Positions 24,074 through 32,853 of a DNA stretch of 64,000 bases are shown in pieces. The translations under genes and the position numbers were made by a program. This stretch comes from UTCHB3 sp964625575 (GTDB lineage: Bacteria; Bacteroidota; Ignavibacteria; Ignavibacteriales; Ignavibacteriaceae): assembly GCA_964625575.1 (NCBI GenBank), contig CAZVBQ010000002.1, forward strand, positions 248,001 through 312,000. Direction: 5' to 3'. How positions within the stretch are numbered: the first letter of the stretch is position 1; each line of letters begins with the position of its first letter. The notes beneath the pieces were generated by a model, which searched no databases, was not told where the DNA came from, and was given only the letters and a program-made list of their open reading frames with translations.

Positions 24074-25564
24074 CTATCCTCCCAACAAGGCGTAGATCAG
24101 CAGCGTGATTACCACCGCTCCGAAGATGTTTATAATGAACCCCGTTTTTGCCATGTCGGCTATGTGAAGTTTCCGGGAGCCGAAAACGATGGCATTTGGG
24201 GGAGTGGCAACCGGCATCATGAATGCCATTGAGGCTGAAATTGTTGCCGGAAGCATCAACAGCAGGGGATCAACTTTCCATTCGATGGCGAAAGCGGCAA
24301 GGATCGGAAGAAAGATCTGAGCGGTTGCGGTGTTCGAGGTTAACTCGGTCAGAAATGTCACGATCATCGAGATCGCGAAGATCATGGCGATCACCGGCAT
24401 ACCTGAGGCAAAATCGAAACTTTTACCTATCTGTTCCGAAAGTCCACTTTTAACAAAACCTTCAGCCAGCGCGAATCCACCACCAAACAGCAGAATAACA
24501 TCCCAGGGGATATCCTGAATTACCCATCCGTCGATAATTGTTCCTTTCTCCCCCTTTTCAGTCTTTTTCGGAATTATAAACAATATCAGCGCCGCGAAGA
24601 TCGAGACAGTTCCGTCATCAATAAAGCCGGCGTTCGGGAATAAATTCGACCAGCCCGGTATCATAAAAGCGCCCGCCTTTATATCCTCCCTGAATATCCA
24701 TAGAAGCGCGGCAGAGGCGAACACTGTGAGTATCACCTTTTCTTCATACCGGGTTTTGCCAAGCGCTTCGTACTCTTTCCGCATTATTGAGCGGTCGATC
24801 ACGAACTTATGGTCACTTCTGAACATCACTTTTGTGAGGAGCCACCACACAAAAACCGTTAACACGACCGCGAGAGGAAAGAAGTAGAGTATCCACTGTC
24901 CGAAGCCCACGGTAGGGTTATTGGGGAATGTTTGCGTGTATATTCGCTGAAAAACAAGATTTGGCGGTGTCCCTATATATGTGCCTATCCCGCCGATCGA
25001 AGCAGCGTAGGCGATTGAAAGCATAAGTGCTTTCGAGAAATTGGAGGTGGCGGCACTTCCATGCTCATCCTCCATTTTTGAAACTATTGCCATGCCAATC
25101 GGCAGAAGCATGACTGCGGTTGCCGTGTTGGATATCCACATTGAGAGGAAGCCTCCCGCGGTCATGAATGAAAGCACTATCGTCGAAGGGCTTTTACCGA
25201 AGCGCGATACCAGTCCAAGCGCGATCCTCCGGTGAAGGTTCCACTTCTCCATCGCCAGCGCGATAATGAATCCCCCGAGGAAGAGGAAGATCGTCGAGTT
25301 GGTGTAAGCTCCCGCCGCGTCTTTCCCGCTTATCACTCCCGAAAGGGGGAAAAGCACCAACGGAACAAGTGAAGTGACCGCCAGTGGTACAGCTTCTGTT
25401 ACCCACCAGACCGACATAAGCAAGGCGATCGCCGCGCAGAATTTCGCGTTGTGGGGCATACCGGAGATTAAGATGAGGAGCAGGAACACGGCGATACCGA
25501 GAAAGAGCCCGGTTCTTTTGAATTTGTAGCTTCCAAGGAATCTTGAGACACTGTCCGTTTCCAT
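24074..25564 (-). CDS. SLC13-family (DASS) anion permease
   Basis: About 496 aa from the ATG at 25564, which has AAAGG upstream; the ATG at 25591 adds nine residues. Eleven or more hydrophobic helices. Two SNT signatures of the DASS family are seen, 'MWISNTATAVMLLPIGM' and 'LTELTSNTATAQIFLPI', which form the Na+ and carboxylate-binding sites. 'MPVATPPNAIVFG' is also typical. It probably imports di- or tricarboxylates, or sulfate, with sodium. The gene stands alone, so no substrate can be inferred from context. Confidence 0.92.
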   Translation of the reverse strand: METDSVSRFLGSYKFKRTGLFLGIAVFLLLILISGMPHNAKFCAAIALLMSVWWVTEAVPLAVTSLVPLVLFPLSGVISGKDAAGAYTNSTIFLFLGGFIIALAMEKWNLHRRIALGLVSRFGKSPSTIVLSFMTAGGFLSMWISNTATAVMLLPIGMAIVSKMEDEHGSAATSNFSKALMLSIAYAASIGGIGTYIGTPPNLVFQRIYTQTFPNNPTVGFGQWILYFFPLAVVLTVFVWWLLTKVMFRSDHKFVIDRSIMRKEYEALGKTRYEEKVILTVFASAALLWIFREDIKAGAFMIPGWSNLFPNAGFIDDGTVSIFAALILFIIPKKTEKGEKGTIIDGWVIQDIPWDVILLFGGGFALAEGFVKSGLSEQIGKSFDFASGMPVIAMIFAISMIVTFLTELTSNTATAQIFLPILAAFAIEWKVDPLLLMLPATISASMAFMMPVATPPNAIVFGSRKLHIADMAKTGFIINIFGAVVITLLIYALLGG

Positions 25565-25682
25565 GACAGAACCTTTCGAAGTGCTTTGCAAAAAATCCGT
25601 AAGTAGGTTCTTAAATTAATGAAGAATTTGGATCCAAAAGCGTATCGGAAAGGTGCGTTTTTAATTTATAGTCCGATACTTT

Positions 25683-25758
25683 ACATATAAGTCAATAAAA
25701 TTTTCATAAATTTGACATATAAGTCAACTATTTTTTCAAAAACTTGATATATAAGTAA
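25683..25758 (+). promoter_or_regulatory. Three direct repeats with a 32-bp period before mobile mystery A
   Basis: ACATATAAGTCAA at 25683-25695 and 25715-25727, and the variant ATATATAAGTAA at 25747-25758. The starts are exactly 32 bp apart (three helical turns). The third copy ends one base before the GTG start and covers the place of a ribosome site. This fits an operator for the HTH protein encoded next. Confidence 0.6.
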
Positions 25759-25759
25759 A

Positions 25760-26224
25760 GTGAAGACTCAACGAAAGCTCGTATTAGAGCAGATGCAGCA
25801 CAAAATGTCGCAGTTAAAATCGGTTGCTCCGGCTTTATCAATGCCACAAGCAGGGTGGATCTATGCAGTCAGACGATCAATGGGAATGTCGTTGAATCAG
25901 CTGGCGACTCGCCTTGGGATTACACTTTCAGGTGCTCTGAAACTGGAGCAACGTGAAAAGGATGGTAATATAACACTGAACAAATTACGGGAAGCAGGGG
26001 CAGCAATGGGGATGAAGTTTGTCTATGGCTTTATTCCTGAAAGTGGCACATTAGAGGATGTGCTAATGAAGAGGGCAAAGGAGATAGCTGCTGAGATCGT
26101 TTCCCAATCGGCACACACGATGGAATTGGAGAATCAGGGAGTATCCAAGGCTCGACTCGACAGAGCCATTAATGAAATGGCAAAAGAGTTGGTTGAAAAG
26201 AGACCGGGGCGTCTATGGGATTGA
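25760..26224 (+). CDS. Mobile mystery protein A (HTH regulator)
   Basis: 154 aa from a GTG. Central XRE-like helix-turn-helix 'MSLNQLATRLGITLSGALKL' (about residues 40-60) with 'LNKLREAGAAMGMKFVYGFI' after it. It matches the 'mobile mystery protein A' family, found with protein B in scattered genomic positions. The likely role is antitoxin or autorepressor of the Fic partner, whose gene it overlaps by 10 bp. No classical ribosome site is visible, because a repeat occupies that position. Confidence 0.85.
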   Translation: MKTQRKLVLEQMQHKMSQLKSVAPALSMPQAGWIYAVRRSMGMSLNQLATRLGITLSGALKLEQREKDGNITLNKLREAGAAMGMKFVYGFIPESGTLEDVLMKRAKEIAAEIVSQSAHTMELENQGVSKARLDRAINEMAKELVEKRPGRLWD

Positions 26225-26811
26225 TACCTGACTTTGAAGATGGTCAATCGCCTCTTGATCCCGATGAGATTGAAGGTCTGCTTGTAAAAACAGTTTCAAC
26301 AAGAGGGGAACTTGATGAATTTGAGCAACTTGGTGTCACCAAAGCCATTGAATGGGTTCGATCGAATAATTTCTCTTCAGATACGATCCTGAGTATTGAT
26401 TTTATCCGCCAGCTTCATAAAGTAATGTTCCGGGATGTTTGGAGATGGGCGGGTGAATTCAGAAATACAAACAAAAACATCGGTGTGGATAAGTACCAGA
26501 TCAGAATTGAATTGGATAATCTTATGCAAGACTGTGTCTGGTGGATCAGAAACGGAACATTTCCTCCCGATGAGATTGCCGTAAGGCTCAATCATCGAAT
26601 TGTGGTGATTCATCCATTCAGTAACGGAAACGGCAGGCATTCTAGACTCTTGGCAGATGTATTGATCACTAAGCACTATGGATTGAAGAGGTTTTCATGG
26701 GGAAGCAGAAGCCTTGTGAAGAAAGGAGAAGCCCGTTCAGCATACTTGAACGCGCTTAAGGCCGCGGACGACATGGATTATAAACCACTGCTCAAATTTG
26801 CCAGATCGTGA
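26215..26811 (+). CDS. Mobile mystery protein B (Fic-domain protein)
   Basis: 198 aa. The complete Fic catalytic motif 'HPFSNGNGRHSR' (HPFxxGNGRxxR) is at about residues 137-148, preceded by 'FRDVWRWAGEFRNTNKNIGV'. Fic proteins transfer AMP or a related group to a hydroxyl of a target protein. No obvious inhibitory (S/T)xxxE(G/N) helix was found within the protein; a possible one may lie in protein A. It overlaps gene A and forms a two-gene unit that looks like a toxin-antitoxin module. Confidence 0.9.
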   Translation: MGLIPDFEDGQSPLDPDEIEGLLVKTVSTRGELDEFEQLGVTKAIEWVRSNNFSSDTILSIDFIRQLHKVMFRDVWRWAGEFRNTNKNIGVDKYQIRIELDNLMQDCVWWIRNGTFPPDEIAVRLNHRIVVIHPFSNGNGRHSRLLADVLITKHYGLKRFSWGSRSLVKKGEARSAYLNALKAADDMDYKPLLKFARS

Positions 26812-26878
26812 TATCCCAGCCGACGGTTCACAAAGTATACTTAAATTTGAAAACTATTCTAAATATTTTCCGAAAAAC

Positions 26879-27718
26879 ATGACCGACAAAAAACGCAGAT
26901 TATGGCACTGGTGGGTGATAGCGGCAGTACTGACGCTGGTCACGGGTTACTACCAGAGGGTTACGGGACCGACATACGATAAAAAGATAACTTTCACATC
27001 ACAAGGGGTGGAGTACAAGGTGAAGCTGCCTCGCTCGCACGGTGATGAGAGTGACTGCCCGGTAGTGTTGCCGGTTGGCGATACAAGCATTACCGCTAAA
27101 CTGATGTGGCGCCGCTTCAAAATGGATGAACCTTACAACGAGGTCGCGTTTGAAAGAAAAGACTCAACACTTCAGGCATTCCTGCCGAAACAGCCTCCCG
27201 CGGGAAAACTCGAGTATTCGATCGTTATGTTTGATAAATCCGGAAAGGGTGACCAGATAACTGGACATGAAACAGTGGTGATCCGCTTCAAAGGGCATGT
27301 GCCGCTGTGGCTTGTGCTGATACATGTGGCGTTCATGTTCGCGGGAATGTTCATGTCGAACATCACCGGGTTTTACGCTATCATTAAACATGAATCATTC
27401 AAGAAATATGCTTTGATCACGGTGGTGGTGCTGTTTATCGGCGGACTGATACTTGGCCCGTTGGTTCAGAAATTCGCGTTCGGCGTGTTTTGGTCGGGCA
27501 TCCCCTTCGGAATGGACCTGACCGACAACAAGCTACTCTTCTCGTTCCTTTTCTGGCTCGCGGCATGGGCATTAAGCATTAAAAAGCCAAGATACTGGCT
27601 GGGGATCGTGGCACTTGTGGTACTGTTGATCATGTATTACATCCCCCACAGCGCGATGGGCTCTGAGTTCGACTACAAAACCAATACTCTCGGCACTTCG
27701 AAGCAACTAAAGGACTAA
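26879..27718 (+). CDS. Membrane protein of unknown function
   Basis: About 279 aa from the ATG at 26879; an ATG at 26798 overlaps the Fic gene and adds a non-membrane tail. One N-terminal helix ('WHWWVIAAVLTLVTGYY'), an extracytoplasmic beta-rich domain (about 30-140: 'GVEYKVKLPRSHGDESD', 'PAGKLEYSIVMFDKSG') and four C-terminal helices (about 145-265). No family recognised. It follows the Fic gene by 67 bp and may share its transcript. The last bases overlap the convergent DUF4440-like gene by 4 bp. Confidence 0.75.
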   Translation: MTDKKRRLWHWWVIAAVLTLVTGYYQRVTGPTYDKKITFTSQGVEYKVKLPRSHGDESDCPVVLPVGDTSITAKLMWRRFKMDEPYNEVAFERKDSTLQAFLPKQPPAGKLEYSIVMFDKSGKGDQITGHETVVIRFKGHVPLWLVLIHVAFMFAGMFMSNITGFYAIIKHESFKKYALITVVVLFIGGLILGPLVQKFAFGVFWSGIPFGMDLTDNKLLFSFLFWLAAWALSIKKPRYWLGIVALVVLLIMYYIPHSAMGSEFDYKTNTLGTSKQLKD

Positions 27719-28521
27719 TCAGTTATTGCCAGGGTGTTCATCATCCAGTGCTCACCCTGCACTGAAAACACCACGAAATAGAGCTTTGATTTTTTCTCTT
27801 TCAGTGAGGTGAGTTTGCCCACGACCGCGGCAAACTTCCCGGAGGAGCAGAAGAAAGTACCAAGTCGCTCAATCTTCGTAACGTATCTGAGTTTTTTAAC
27901 CTCGTCACCGGCTTTGTTGAATGTGCTGTTGTTCAGATTGTTGGTAACGCAGATAAAATCGTTAGGCAGCACATCCTTGCTTAATTTGCCGTTAAGGAAG
28001 TCATTCTCGAACGATTTATAGAAAGCTTCAAACCCGGTTCGTGTCTGCGACCTGCCTGAGACCGGCGAATTGATCAGCATGTCAGCATTTGGGCCTGTGT
28101 ACAGGTCGTTGGTCTCTCCCCCGGCATCGAAAACCACCTTGTAGCCACCCGTTTCCTTCTTCCAGATAGTGTAGAATCTCCCTTGGGAGACAACAGCGCT
28201 ATCCTTCTTTGATGAAAGTAGATAAACACCCGTAGAGAGGGCAAGGTCACCGCCTTCGGGGGCAACAATGTAGTCGGGGTACCACTTCAAAATGTTTTTA
28301 TCTTCACCGGGCCGGTTTTGGTACAATGGTTTTCCGGCGACAAGCTTTTCTTGATTATACATCACGGAAGTGTCGCTGAGGAAGGCAAGAAATGCCGTTT
28401 TGATCCCCGATTTCACACTCAGTTCCGAGAATTTCAACTCATTCATCGAAACAGCCACATTTGCCGGCTGGCCCAAAAGCGTGCCGGTGATCAATGCAAA
28501 AAGTAAAAGATAGCCGCGCAT
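27715..28521 (-). CDS. Exported DUF4440/NTF2-like protein
   Basis: 268 aa with a signal peptide (YLLLFALITGTLLGQP). An NTF2-like fold is suggested by 'FLAFLSDTSVMYNQE', 'LKWYPDYIVAPEGGDLAL', and 'FYTIWKKETGGYKVVFDAGG' (about residues 45-155). A second, similar half seems to follow (about 160-268). The family holds small pocket proteins, with or without enzyme activity. Function unknown; likely periplasmic. Confidence 0.7.
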   Translation of the reverse strand: MRGYLLLFALITGTLLGQPANVAVSMNELKFSELSVKSGIKTAFLAFLSDTSVMYNQEKLVAGKPLYQNRPGEDKNILKWYPDYIVAPEGGDLALSTGVYLLSSKKDSAVVSQGRFYTIWKKETGGYKVVFDAGGETNDLYTGPNADMLINSPVSGRSQTRTGFEAFYKSFENDFLNGKLSKDVLPNDFICVTNNLNNSTFNKAGDEVKKLRYVTKIERLGTFFCSSGKFAAVVGKLTSLKEKKSKLYFVVFSVQGEHWMMNTLAITD

Positions 28522-28655
28522 AAAAAATCCTTTTTATCAGAAACCCATAATAAACACCGTTTGTCTAAAAATAAAATCGATCATCCGATTTTAACAAAAT
28601 TCAGCCCCCTTTTGAATACATTTGCACCCATAAATTAATCCAAGGAGTGAGAACA

Positions 28656-29495
28656 ATGAACACGCGACTATTACTGTTGTTCACCATTTTATCATCAGGC
28701 ACCCTTTTCGCCCAGAATGACGACTGGTTCGAGTGGGACGACTGGAATTTCGGCTGGAACTACAAAAAGCCCTACATTTCCATCTCATACGGGATGTCTG
28801 ACAACACTTACTACGGACTCCCCGGCTCGATAGCCAAAACCGGAAGCATCGAGGCAAAACTCGGTTACACGCATCAGGCAAAGGGCTTTAAGAGAGCTAT
28901 GTTCGAAAAAGAGTCAGGTATCTTCTTCGGTAAACAGGCTTACAATATCGGCAGAACCACCGATGGGCTTGAGATCCAGACATCAGCCTGGAAATTTGGT
29001 TTCGAGAGCTCAACAGGAATCCCCTACAACGCGGGCAGCGTGAAGATACTCCCTTATCACAGTCGCGGCATGCAGTGGACCTACATGACAGTTGACACTT
29101 TTAACACTTCCGGTGTTAACAGGGAAACCATGGACCTCTACAACGAGTCAATCAGGTTTGGTAACAGGTTCGAAGGCGGTCTGAAAGTAAGGATAGCGGA
29201 GTCGGTTGAAATCGGTGCAGGTTATCAGAGAGCCATGGTTTTTCCAAGACACATGTTCTGGTACTGGGCAGGAAGCTCGGTGCTTGAAGAGATAGGGCAG
29301 GGTCTGATCGACGAGTTCGTGGCGAACATTTACAAATCGTCTCCCGCGGCCTCCCCGGTAGTGTACTTCCTTCTGAAGAACGCCCTCTCGTACGGTGCTT
29401 ATGAATTGAGAAAAGAAAAGATGAACTGGCCATTTGAAACGGCTCCTCCGTTCTTTTCAGACACGTACAAAGTAACATTTTCCTTCATTTTCTGA
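28656..29495 (+). CDS. Exported protein, probably outer-membrane associated
   Basis: About 279 aa from the ATG at 28656 with AAGGAG eight bases upstream; an alternative GTG at 28647 is less likely. Signal peptide LLLLFTILSSGTLFAQN. Alternating hydrophobic residues and many aromatic ones ('YISISYGMSDNTYYGLPGS', 'VEIGAGYQRAMVFP', ending 'YKVTFSFIF' with terminal Phe) suggest a small beta-barrel. No family recognised. Confidence 0.7.
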   Translation: MNTRLLLLFTILSSGTLFAQNDDWFEWDDWNFGWNYKKPYISISYGMSDNTYYGLPGSIAKTGSIEAKLGYTHQAKGFKRAMFEKESGIFFGKQAYNIGRTTDGLEIQTSAWKFGFESSTGIPYNAGSVKILPYHSRGMQWTYMTVDTFNTSGVNRETMDLYNESIRFGNRFEGGLKVRIAESVEIGAGYQRAMVFPRHMFWYWAGSSVLEEIGQGLIDEFVANIYKSSPAASPVVYFLLKNALSYGAYELRKEKMNWPFETAPPFFSDTYKVTFSFIF

Positions 29496-29547
29496 TTTTT
29501 ATAATTGGTGGCGGTTCGATAACTTTGTGATTCAATTAATTCAGGTT

Positions 29548-29874
29548 ATGAACCGCCCTTTTTCTTTTCAACTGATCATTATCATGGTTTTTCTCTTTGC
29601 GGGATGCGCGACCGTGCAGACGGTTCGTCCCGGTGAAGTGAAAGATTACGACACCTTCACATCCGCCTTTACTGCCGCTTTTACCGAAAAGAGGGAGGCC
29701 GACGGTCTGTTTCTGAAAGAGAACTTCAAGCAGTGGTACACGCAGATGATCGAAAAGATCACGCAAGTGCTGGTTGACCCCGGAGCCTCTAAAATGGAAA
29801 GAGAAGCGGCAACGGAACTGTTTTACTGGTCGGAATCGTTGGGAAGAATAAAAGAATACAAGGAAATAAAATGA
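29548..29874 (+). CDS. Small lipoprotein of unknown function
   Basis: About 108 aa from the ATG at 29548; an ATG at 29527 adds seven residues. Lipobox 'FLFAGCATV' with Cys at about 20. The remainder is helical ('FKQWYTQMIEKITQVLVD'). It overlaps the Trm112-like gene by 4 bp, so the two are coupled, but no shared role is evident. Confidence 0.7.
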   Translation: MNRPFSFQLIIIMVFLFAGCATVQTVRPGEVKDYDTFTSAFTAAFTEKREADGLFLKENFKQWYTQMIEKITQVLVDPGASKMEREAATELFYWSESLGRIKEYKEIK

Positions 29875-30089
29875 TATCCAAAGAACTGCTGAGCATCATG
29901 TGCTGTCCCGAGACGAAAGCCGATCTGGTGCTTGAAGGCGACTTTTTAATTTCAACCGATCCGAAAACGCGCAGACGCTACAGGATCGAGAACGACATTC
30001 CTGTTATGCTGATTGATGAATCGGAGGTAATGGAAGTTGAGGAGTGGAAAAAAATAATGGAGAAGCACGGTCGCCCGGCCGGTGATTAG
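29871..30089 (+). CDS. Trm112 family protein
   Basis: 72 aa. 'LLSIMCCPETKADLVLEGD' and 'RRRYRIENDIPVMLIDES' are typical of the small bacterial Trm112/UPF0434 proteins, which act as zinc-binding activators of methyltransferases. The zinc site here is incomplete (two Cys near the start). It ends in a 4-bp overlap with the convergent aat gene. Confidence 0.9.
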   Translation: MISKELLSIMCCPETKADLVLEGDFLISTDPKTRRRYRIENDIPVMLIDESEVMEVEEWKKIMEKHGRPAGD

Positions 30090-30688
30090 ACGAAGTGAGC
30101 CCGGGTGGTGAGACCATCCCTCAAGAGTTTATTGTACGCCTCCTCACCGATCTCAACCGCGCCGAACATCTTAAGGTGCGGATTCATCAACTGAACGTCA
30201 AGAAGGACGTACCCCCTCTTAACGAGTCTTTCAATAAGTTTAACCAGGGCTATTTTCGAGCCCTGGCTTTTTTTTGTAAACATCGACTCACCGCAAAAGA
30301 CGCCCCCGATCGAGATACCGTACAGCCCTCCGAGCAGTTCGTCTGACTGAAACACCTCGTAAGTGAAAAGGTAGCCCATATCGAAAAGGTTTCTGTAGGC
30401 GTTTTTCAAGGTGTCGTTTATCCAGGTCTCAGCGCGGTCGGCACATCCGTCAAGAACGCGGTCGAGGTCATCATTAATTCTGATCTCATAAGTACCGGTT
30501 CTGAGCAACTTTTTCAGTGAACGGGGCACGTTATAGTTGTCGAGTGGAATGATGGTACGGACCTTGGGGAGGTACCAGTTCACTTCTTCCGAGTAACGGC
30601 TGTCGGCCATCGGAAACGCCCCCATCGAGTAAAGTTTTATCATGTTACCGGGGGTCAGATAGAGATCGAACGGCTCCGGATCACTCAT
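30086..30688 (-). CDS. aat: Leucyl/phenylalanyl-tRNA-protein transferase
   Basis: 200 aa. Family landmarks: 'GAFPMADSR', 'WYLPKVRTIIPLD', 'ELLGGLYGISIGGVFCGESMF' (split here as 'ELLGGLYGISIGG' and 'VFCGESMF') and 'LLDVQLMNPHLKMFGA'. It adds Leu or Phe to proteins with basic N-termini and so marks them for ClpAP degradation under the N-end rule. Its start overlaps the DUF2721 gene end by 8 bp. Confidence 0.94.
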   Translation of the reverse strand: MSDPEPFDLYLTPGNMIKLYSMGAFPMADSRYSEEVNWYLPKVRTIIPLDNYNVPRSLKKLLRTGTYEIRINDDLDRVLDGCADRAETWINDTLKNAYRNLFDMGYLFTYEVFQSDELLGGLYGISIGGVFCGESMFTKKSQGSKIALVKLIERLVKRGYVLLDVQLMNPHLKMFGAVEIGEEAYNKLLRDGLTTRAHFV

Positions 30689-31160
30689 CTGCTTTCAGTT
30701 CCAGTTCGATGATGTCATAACCTTTGAGTGATTCGCGGGCGGCGAATGTGATCCCGACAAGAACGAGGATCATGCCAATGACAAAGAAAATGATGGAAGC
30801 TATCCCGAAGTTTATCAGCTCTGCCCCCCTCACTACCAATCCAAGACCGATCCAGATCGAGGTGATAACAAAACTGCCCACTGCAAGCGAGTAACAGACC
30901 ACCGCGTTTCTAACGAAGCGTACCCGTTCGTAAAGATACGTTAATTGCTTGGAAATACTGCCGATACGCACTTGATCAAAGTACTCAAAATCTTTGGTGT
31001 CAGCCGATCTGGCGTATATTCTTTTCTCTTCGTTCAGGGTTCTGATCCTCCCTACGACAAGCGAATACTTGTTGTTCATACCGAGTATAAGAAGTCCGCA
31101 GGCGGAGATCATTATGCCCGGGGCGAGCATTGCAGAGATTAGTGAAGCTACTTGTTCCAT
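30681..31160 (-). CDS. DUF2721 membrane protein
   Basis: 159 aa. 'LAPGIMISACGLLILGMNNK' (first helix), 'RIRTLNEEKR' and two further helices (about 85-110 and 120-145) match the DUF2721 family. Function unknown. It is upstream of and overlaps aat, so the two are likely cotranscribed. Confidence 0.88.
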   Translation of the reverse strand: MEQVASLISAMLAPGIMISACGLLILGMNNKYSLVVGRIRTLNEEKRIYARSADTKDFEYFDQVRIGSISKQLTYLYERVRFVRNAVVCYSLAVGSFVITSIWIGLGLVVRGAELINFGIASIIFFVIGMILVLVGITFAARESLKGYDIIELELKADE

Positions 31161-31293
31161 TTTCGTCTTTATTTTTAGTTAAACCGGTCTGTAAATATAA
31201 TAATTGGCGCCGACACCCGGATTCAGGGGTGGCAAATTGCATTCTGGAATTTAAATATTAATATTGCTGCGTTGATTAAAACAGTTACGGAAA

Positions 31294-32622
31294 ATGGAAA
31301 AGAAGATACTGGTTGTTGACGATGAGTCAGACTTGAGGAAACTGCTAGCCCGACTTTTGGGAATGGAGGGCTATCACGTCATCGAGGCTGAAAACGGTGA
31401 GTCCGCCCTGCGGAAGATAATGGAAGACGATGTGATGGTCGTTCTGAGCGACGTCAGAATGCCGGGTACCGGAGGGATGGAACTGCTAAAGAAAATCAAG
31501 GAGTTCGACCCCGCGATCGAGGTAATAATGCTTACGGCATACGGCAAGATCGAGGACGGTGTGGAATCGATCAAACTCGGAGCCTTCGATTACATTACCA
31601 AAGGCGACGAAGACAACAAGATAGTACCTGTGGTTGACCGCGCGTTCGAAAAAATTTCATTGAAAAGGAAGATCGAACAGCTCGAGAAGCACATCGCGCG
31701 CAAGCAGAATTTCAATCTCCTGACCGGAAGCTCTGAATTGATCACCCGTGTGAAAGAGCTGGGTGAGAAAGTGGCTCCCACGGATGTCCCGGTTCTGATA
31801 ACAGGCGAAACAGGCACGGGGAAGGAAGTGCTGGCCCACGCGATCCACGCCGGCAGCAAGAGAGGCAACAATCAGATGGTTGTGATCAACTGCGCGGCTA
31901 TCCCAAGAGAGTTGATTGAATCGGAATTGTTCGGCTACAAAGCCGGAGCTTTTACCGGGGCGGTAAGAAACAAGAAAGGACTGTTCGAAGAAGCACACAA
32001 TGGCACGATCTTTCTTGATGAGATCGGTGAGCTTGACGTCACAGCCCAATCGAAGCTGCTGAGGGTGATTGAAACCGGTGCGTTCATAAAATCAGGTGAC
32101 ACGCAACCCGTAACGGTGGATGTCAGGGTGATCGCCGCGACCAGCAGGGACCTCGAAGAGGAGATACGGAGGGGGAATTTCAGACCGGATCTGTTTTACC
32201 GGCTCAACGTCTTCAGGATCGAACTGCCGCCACTTCGACAAAGGGCAGGAGATATAAGGCAGTTAACTGATGATCTTCTGGCGATCCTGAACCAAAAAAG
32301 CAATACAAAAGTGGTTTGTGACGAAGCGGTTTATAAAGCCCTTGAGGCTTATGACTTCCCCGGGAATGTCCGTGAATTGCGCAATATCCTCGAGAGGGCA
32401 ATGATTCTCTCCTCCGGTGGAAGGATATCGGTCAGCCATCTTCCTACTGATATTGCCGGGAAAAAAACTCACAGTGCCACAGGAACCCGGCTTGATGAGG
32501 TTGAAAAAGAGCATATCCTGAAGGTTCTTGAAGAGTGCGGTAACAATAAAGCCCGGGCAGCGGAACTGCTTGGCATTTCTCAGGCAACCCTCTTCAGAAA
32601 ACTGAAGGAGTTTAGCGAATAA
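31294..32622 (+). CDS. Sigma-54-dependent NtrC-type response regulator, probable kdp activator
   Basis: 442 aa. Receiver domain with phospho-acceptor Asp53 in 'VVLSDVRMPG'; AAA+ domain with Walker A 'GETGTGKE', the sigma-54 contact loop 'GAFTGA', and Walker B 'GTIFLDEIGE'; C-terminal Fis-type HTH 'KARAAELLGISQATLFRKL'. It remodels the sigma-54 holoenzyme to open promoters. It lies 147 bp upstream of kdpF, and a sigma-54 promoter sits in that gap, so the kdp operon is its likely target. The histidine kinase at 38230 is the likely partner. It replaces KdpE, which is absent. Confidence 0.93.
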   Translation: MEKKILVVDDESDLRKLLARLLGMEGYHVIEAENGESALRKIMEDDVMVVLSDVRMPGTGGMELLKKIKEFDPAIEVIMLTAYGKIEDGVESIKLGAFDYITKGDEDNKIVPVVDRAFEKISLKRKIEQLEKHIARKQNFNLLTGSSELITRVKELGEKVAPTDVPVLITGETGTGKEVLAHAIHAGSKRGNNQMVVINCAAIPRELIESELFGYKAGAFTGAVRNKKGLFEEAHNGTIFLDEIGELDVTAQSKLLRVIETGAFIKSGDTQPVTVDVRVIAATSRDLEEEIRRGNFRPDLFYRLNVFRIELPPLRQRAGDIRQLTDDLLAILNQKSNTKVVCDEAVYKALEAYDFPGNVRELRNILERAMILSSGGRISVSHLPTDIAGKKTHSATGTRLDEVEKEHILKVLEECGNNKARAAELLGISQATLFRKLKEFSE

Positions 32623-32623
32623 G

Positions 32624-32690
32624 CCGGTCAAACCGGTGTCAGATTGAGAGTCTCACCATGTCATTTTGAGAGGGTGGAGTAGCGCCACCC
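32624..32690 (+). promoter_or_regulatory. Candidate enhancer sites upstream of the kdp promoter
   Basis: Three inverted repeats lie about 60-125 bp upstream of the expected kdp transcription start: CCGGT-CAA-ACCGG (32624-32636), TGAGA-G-TCTCA (32645-32655), and GGGTGG-N7-CCACCC (32672-32690). The distance fits activator sites for an NtrC-type protein. The last could instead be a terminator hairpin of the regulator gene. Confidence 0.35.
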
Positions 32691-32724
32691 CTTCAAATCC
32701 CCCTGAATTTCAACAAAATCCCCT

Positions 32725-32742
32725 TTGGCACGCTTTTGGCAT
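32725..32742 (+). promoter_or_regulatory. Sigma-54 promoter of kdpFABC
   Basis: TTGGCACG-CTTT-TGGCAT. The -24 element TTGGCACG is perfect; the -12 element has GC with one mismatch (TGGC for TTGC). GG (32727-32728) and GC (32739-32740) are exactly 10 bp apart, the invariant spacing. kdpF starts 28 bp after it. Confidence 0.72.
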
Positions 32743-32768
32743 AATACCTCGTAAAATGGAGGTGTGAA

Positions 32769-32846
32769 ATGGCAATTATCCTTTTAGTGGCTTTGACATT
32801 GTTCTTTTATCTGTTGTACGTTCTTATCAATCCCGAAAAATTTTGA
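32769..32846 (+). CDS. kdpF: KdpF, small subunit of the K+-transporting ATPase
   Basis: 25 aa, a single hydrophobic helix 'IILLVALTLFFYLLYVLI' ending 'NPEKF', as usual for KdpF. Preceded by GGAGG at about 10 bp and followed at once by kdpA. It stabilises the KdpABC complex in the membrane. Too small for ordinary gene calling. Confidence 0.9.
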   Translation: MAIILLVALTLFFYLLYVLINPEKF

Positions 32847-32853
32847 TGATGTC

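Noticed and set aside
31294..32622. KdpE identity for the regulator before kdpF
   Set aside because: It has an AAA+ domain with GAFTGA and a Fis-type HTH, not the OmpR-type winged helix of KdpE.
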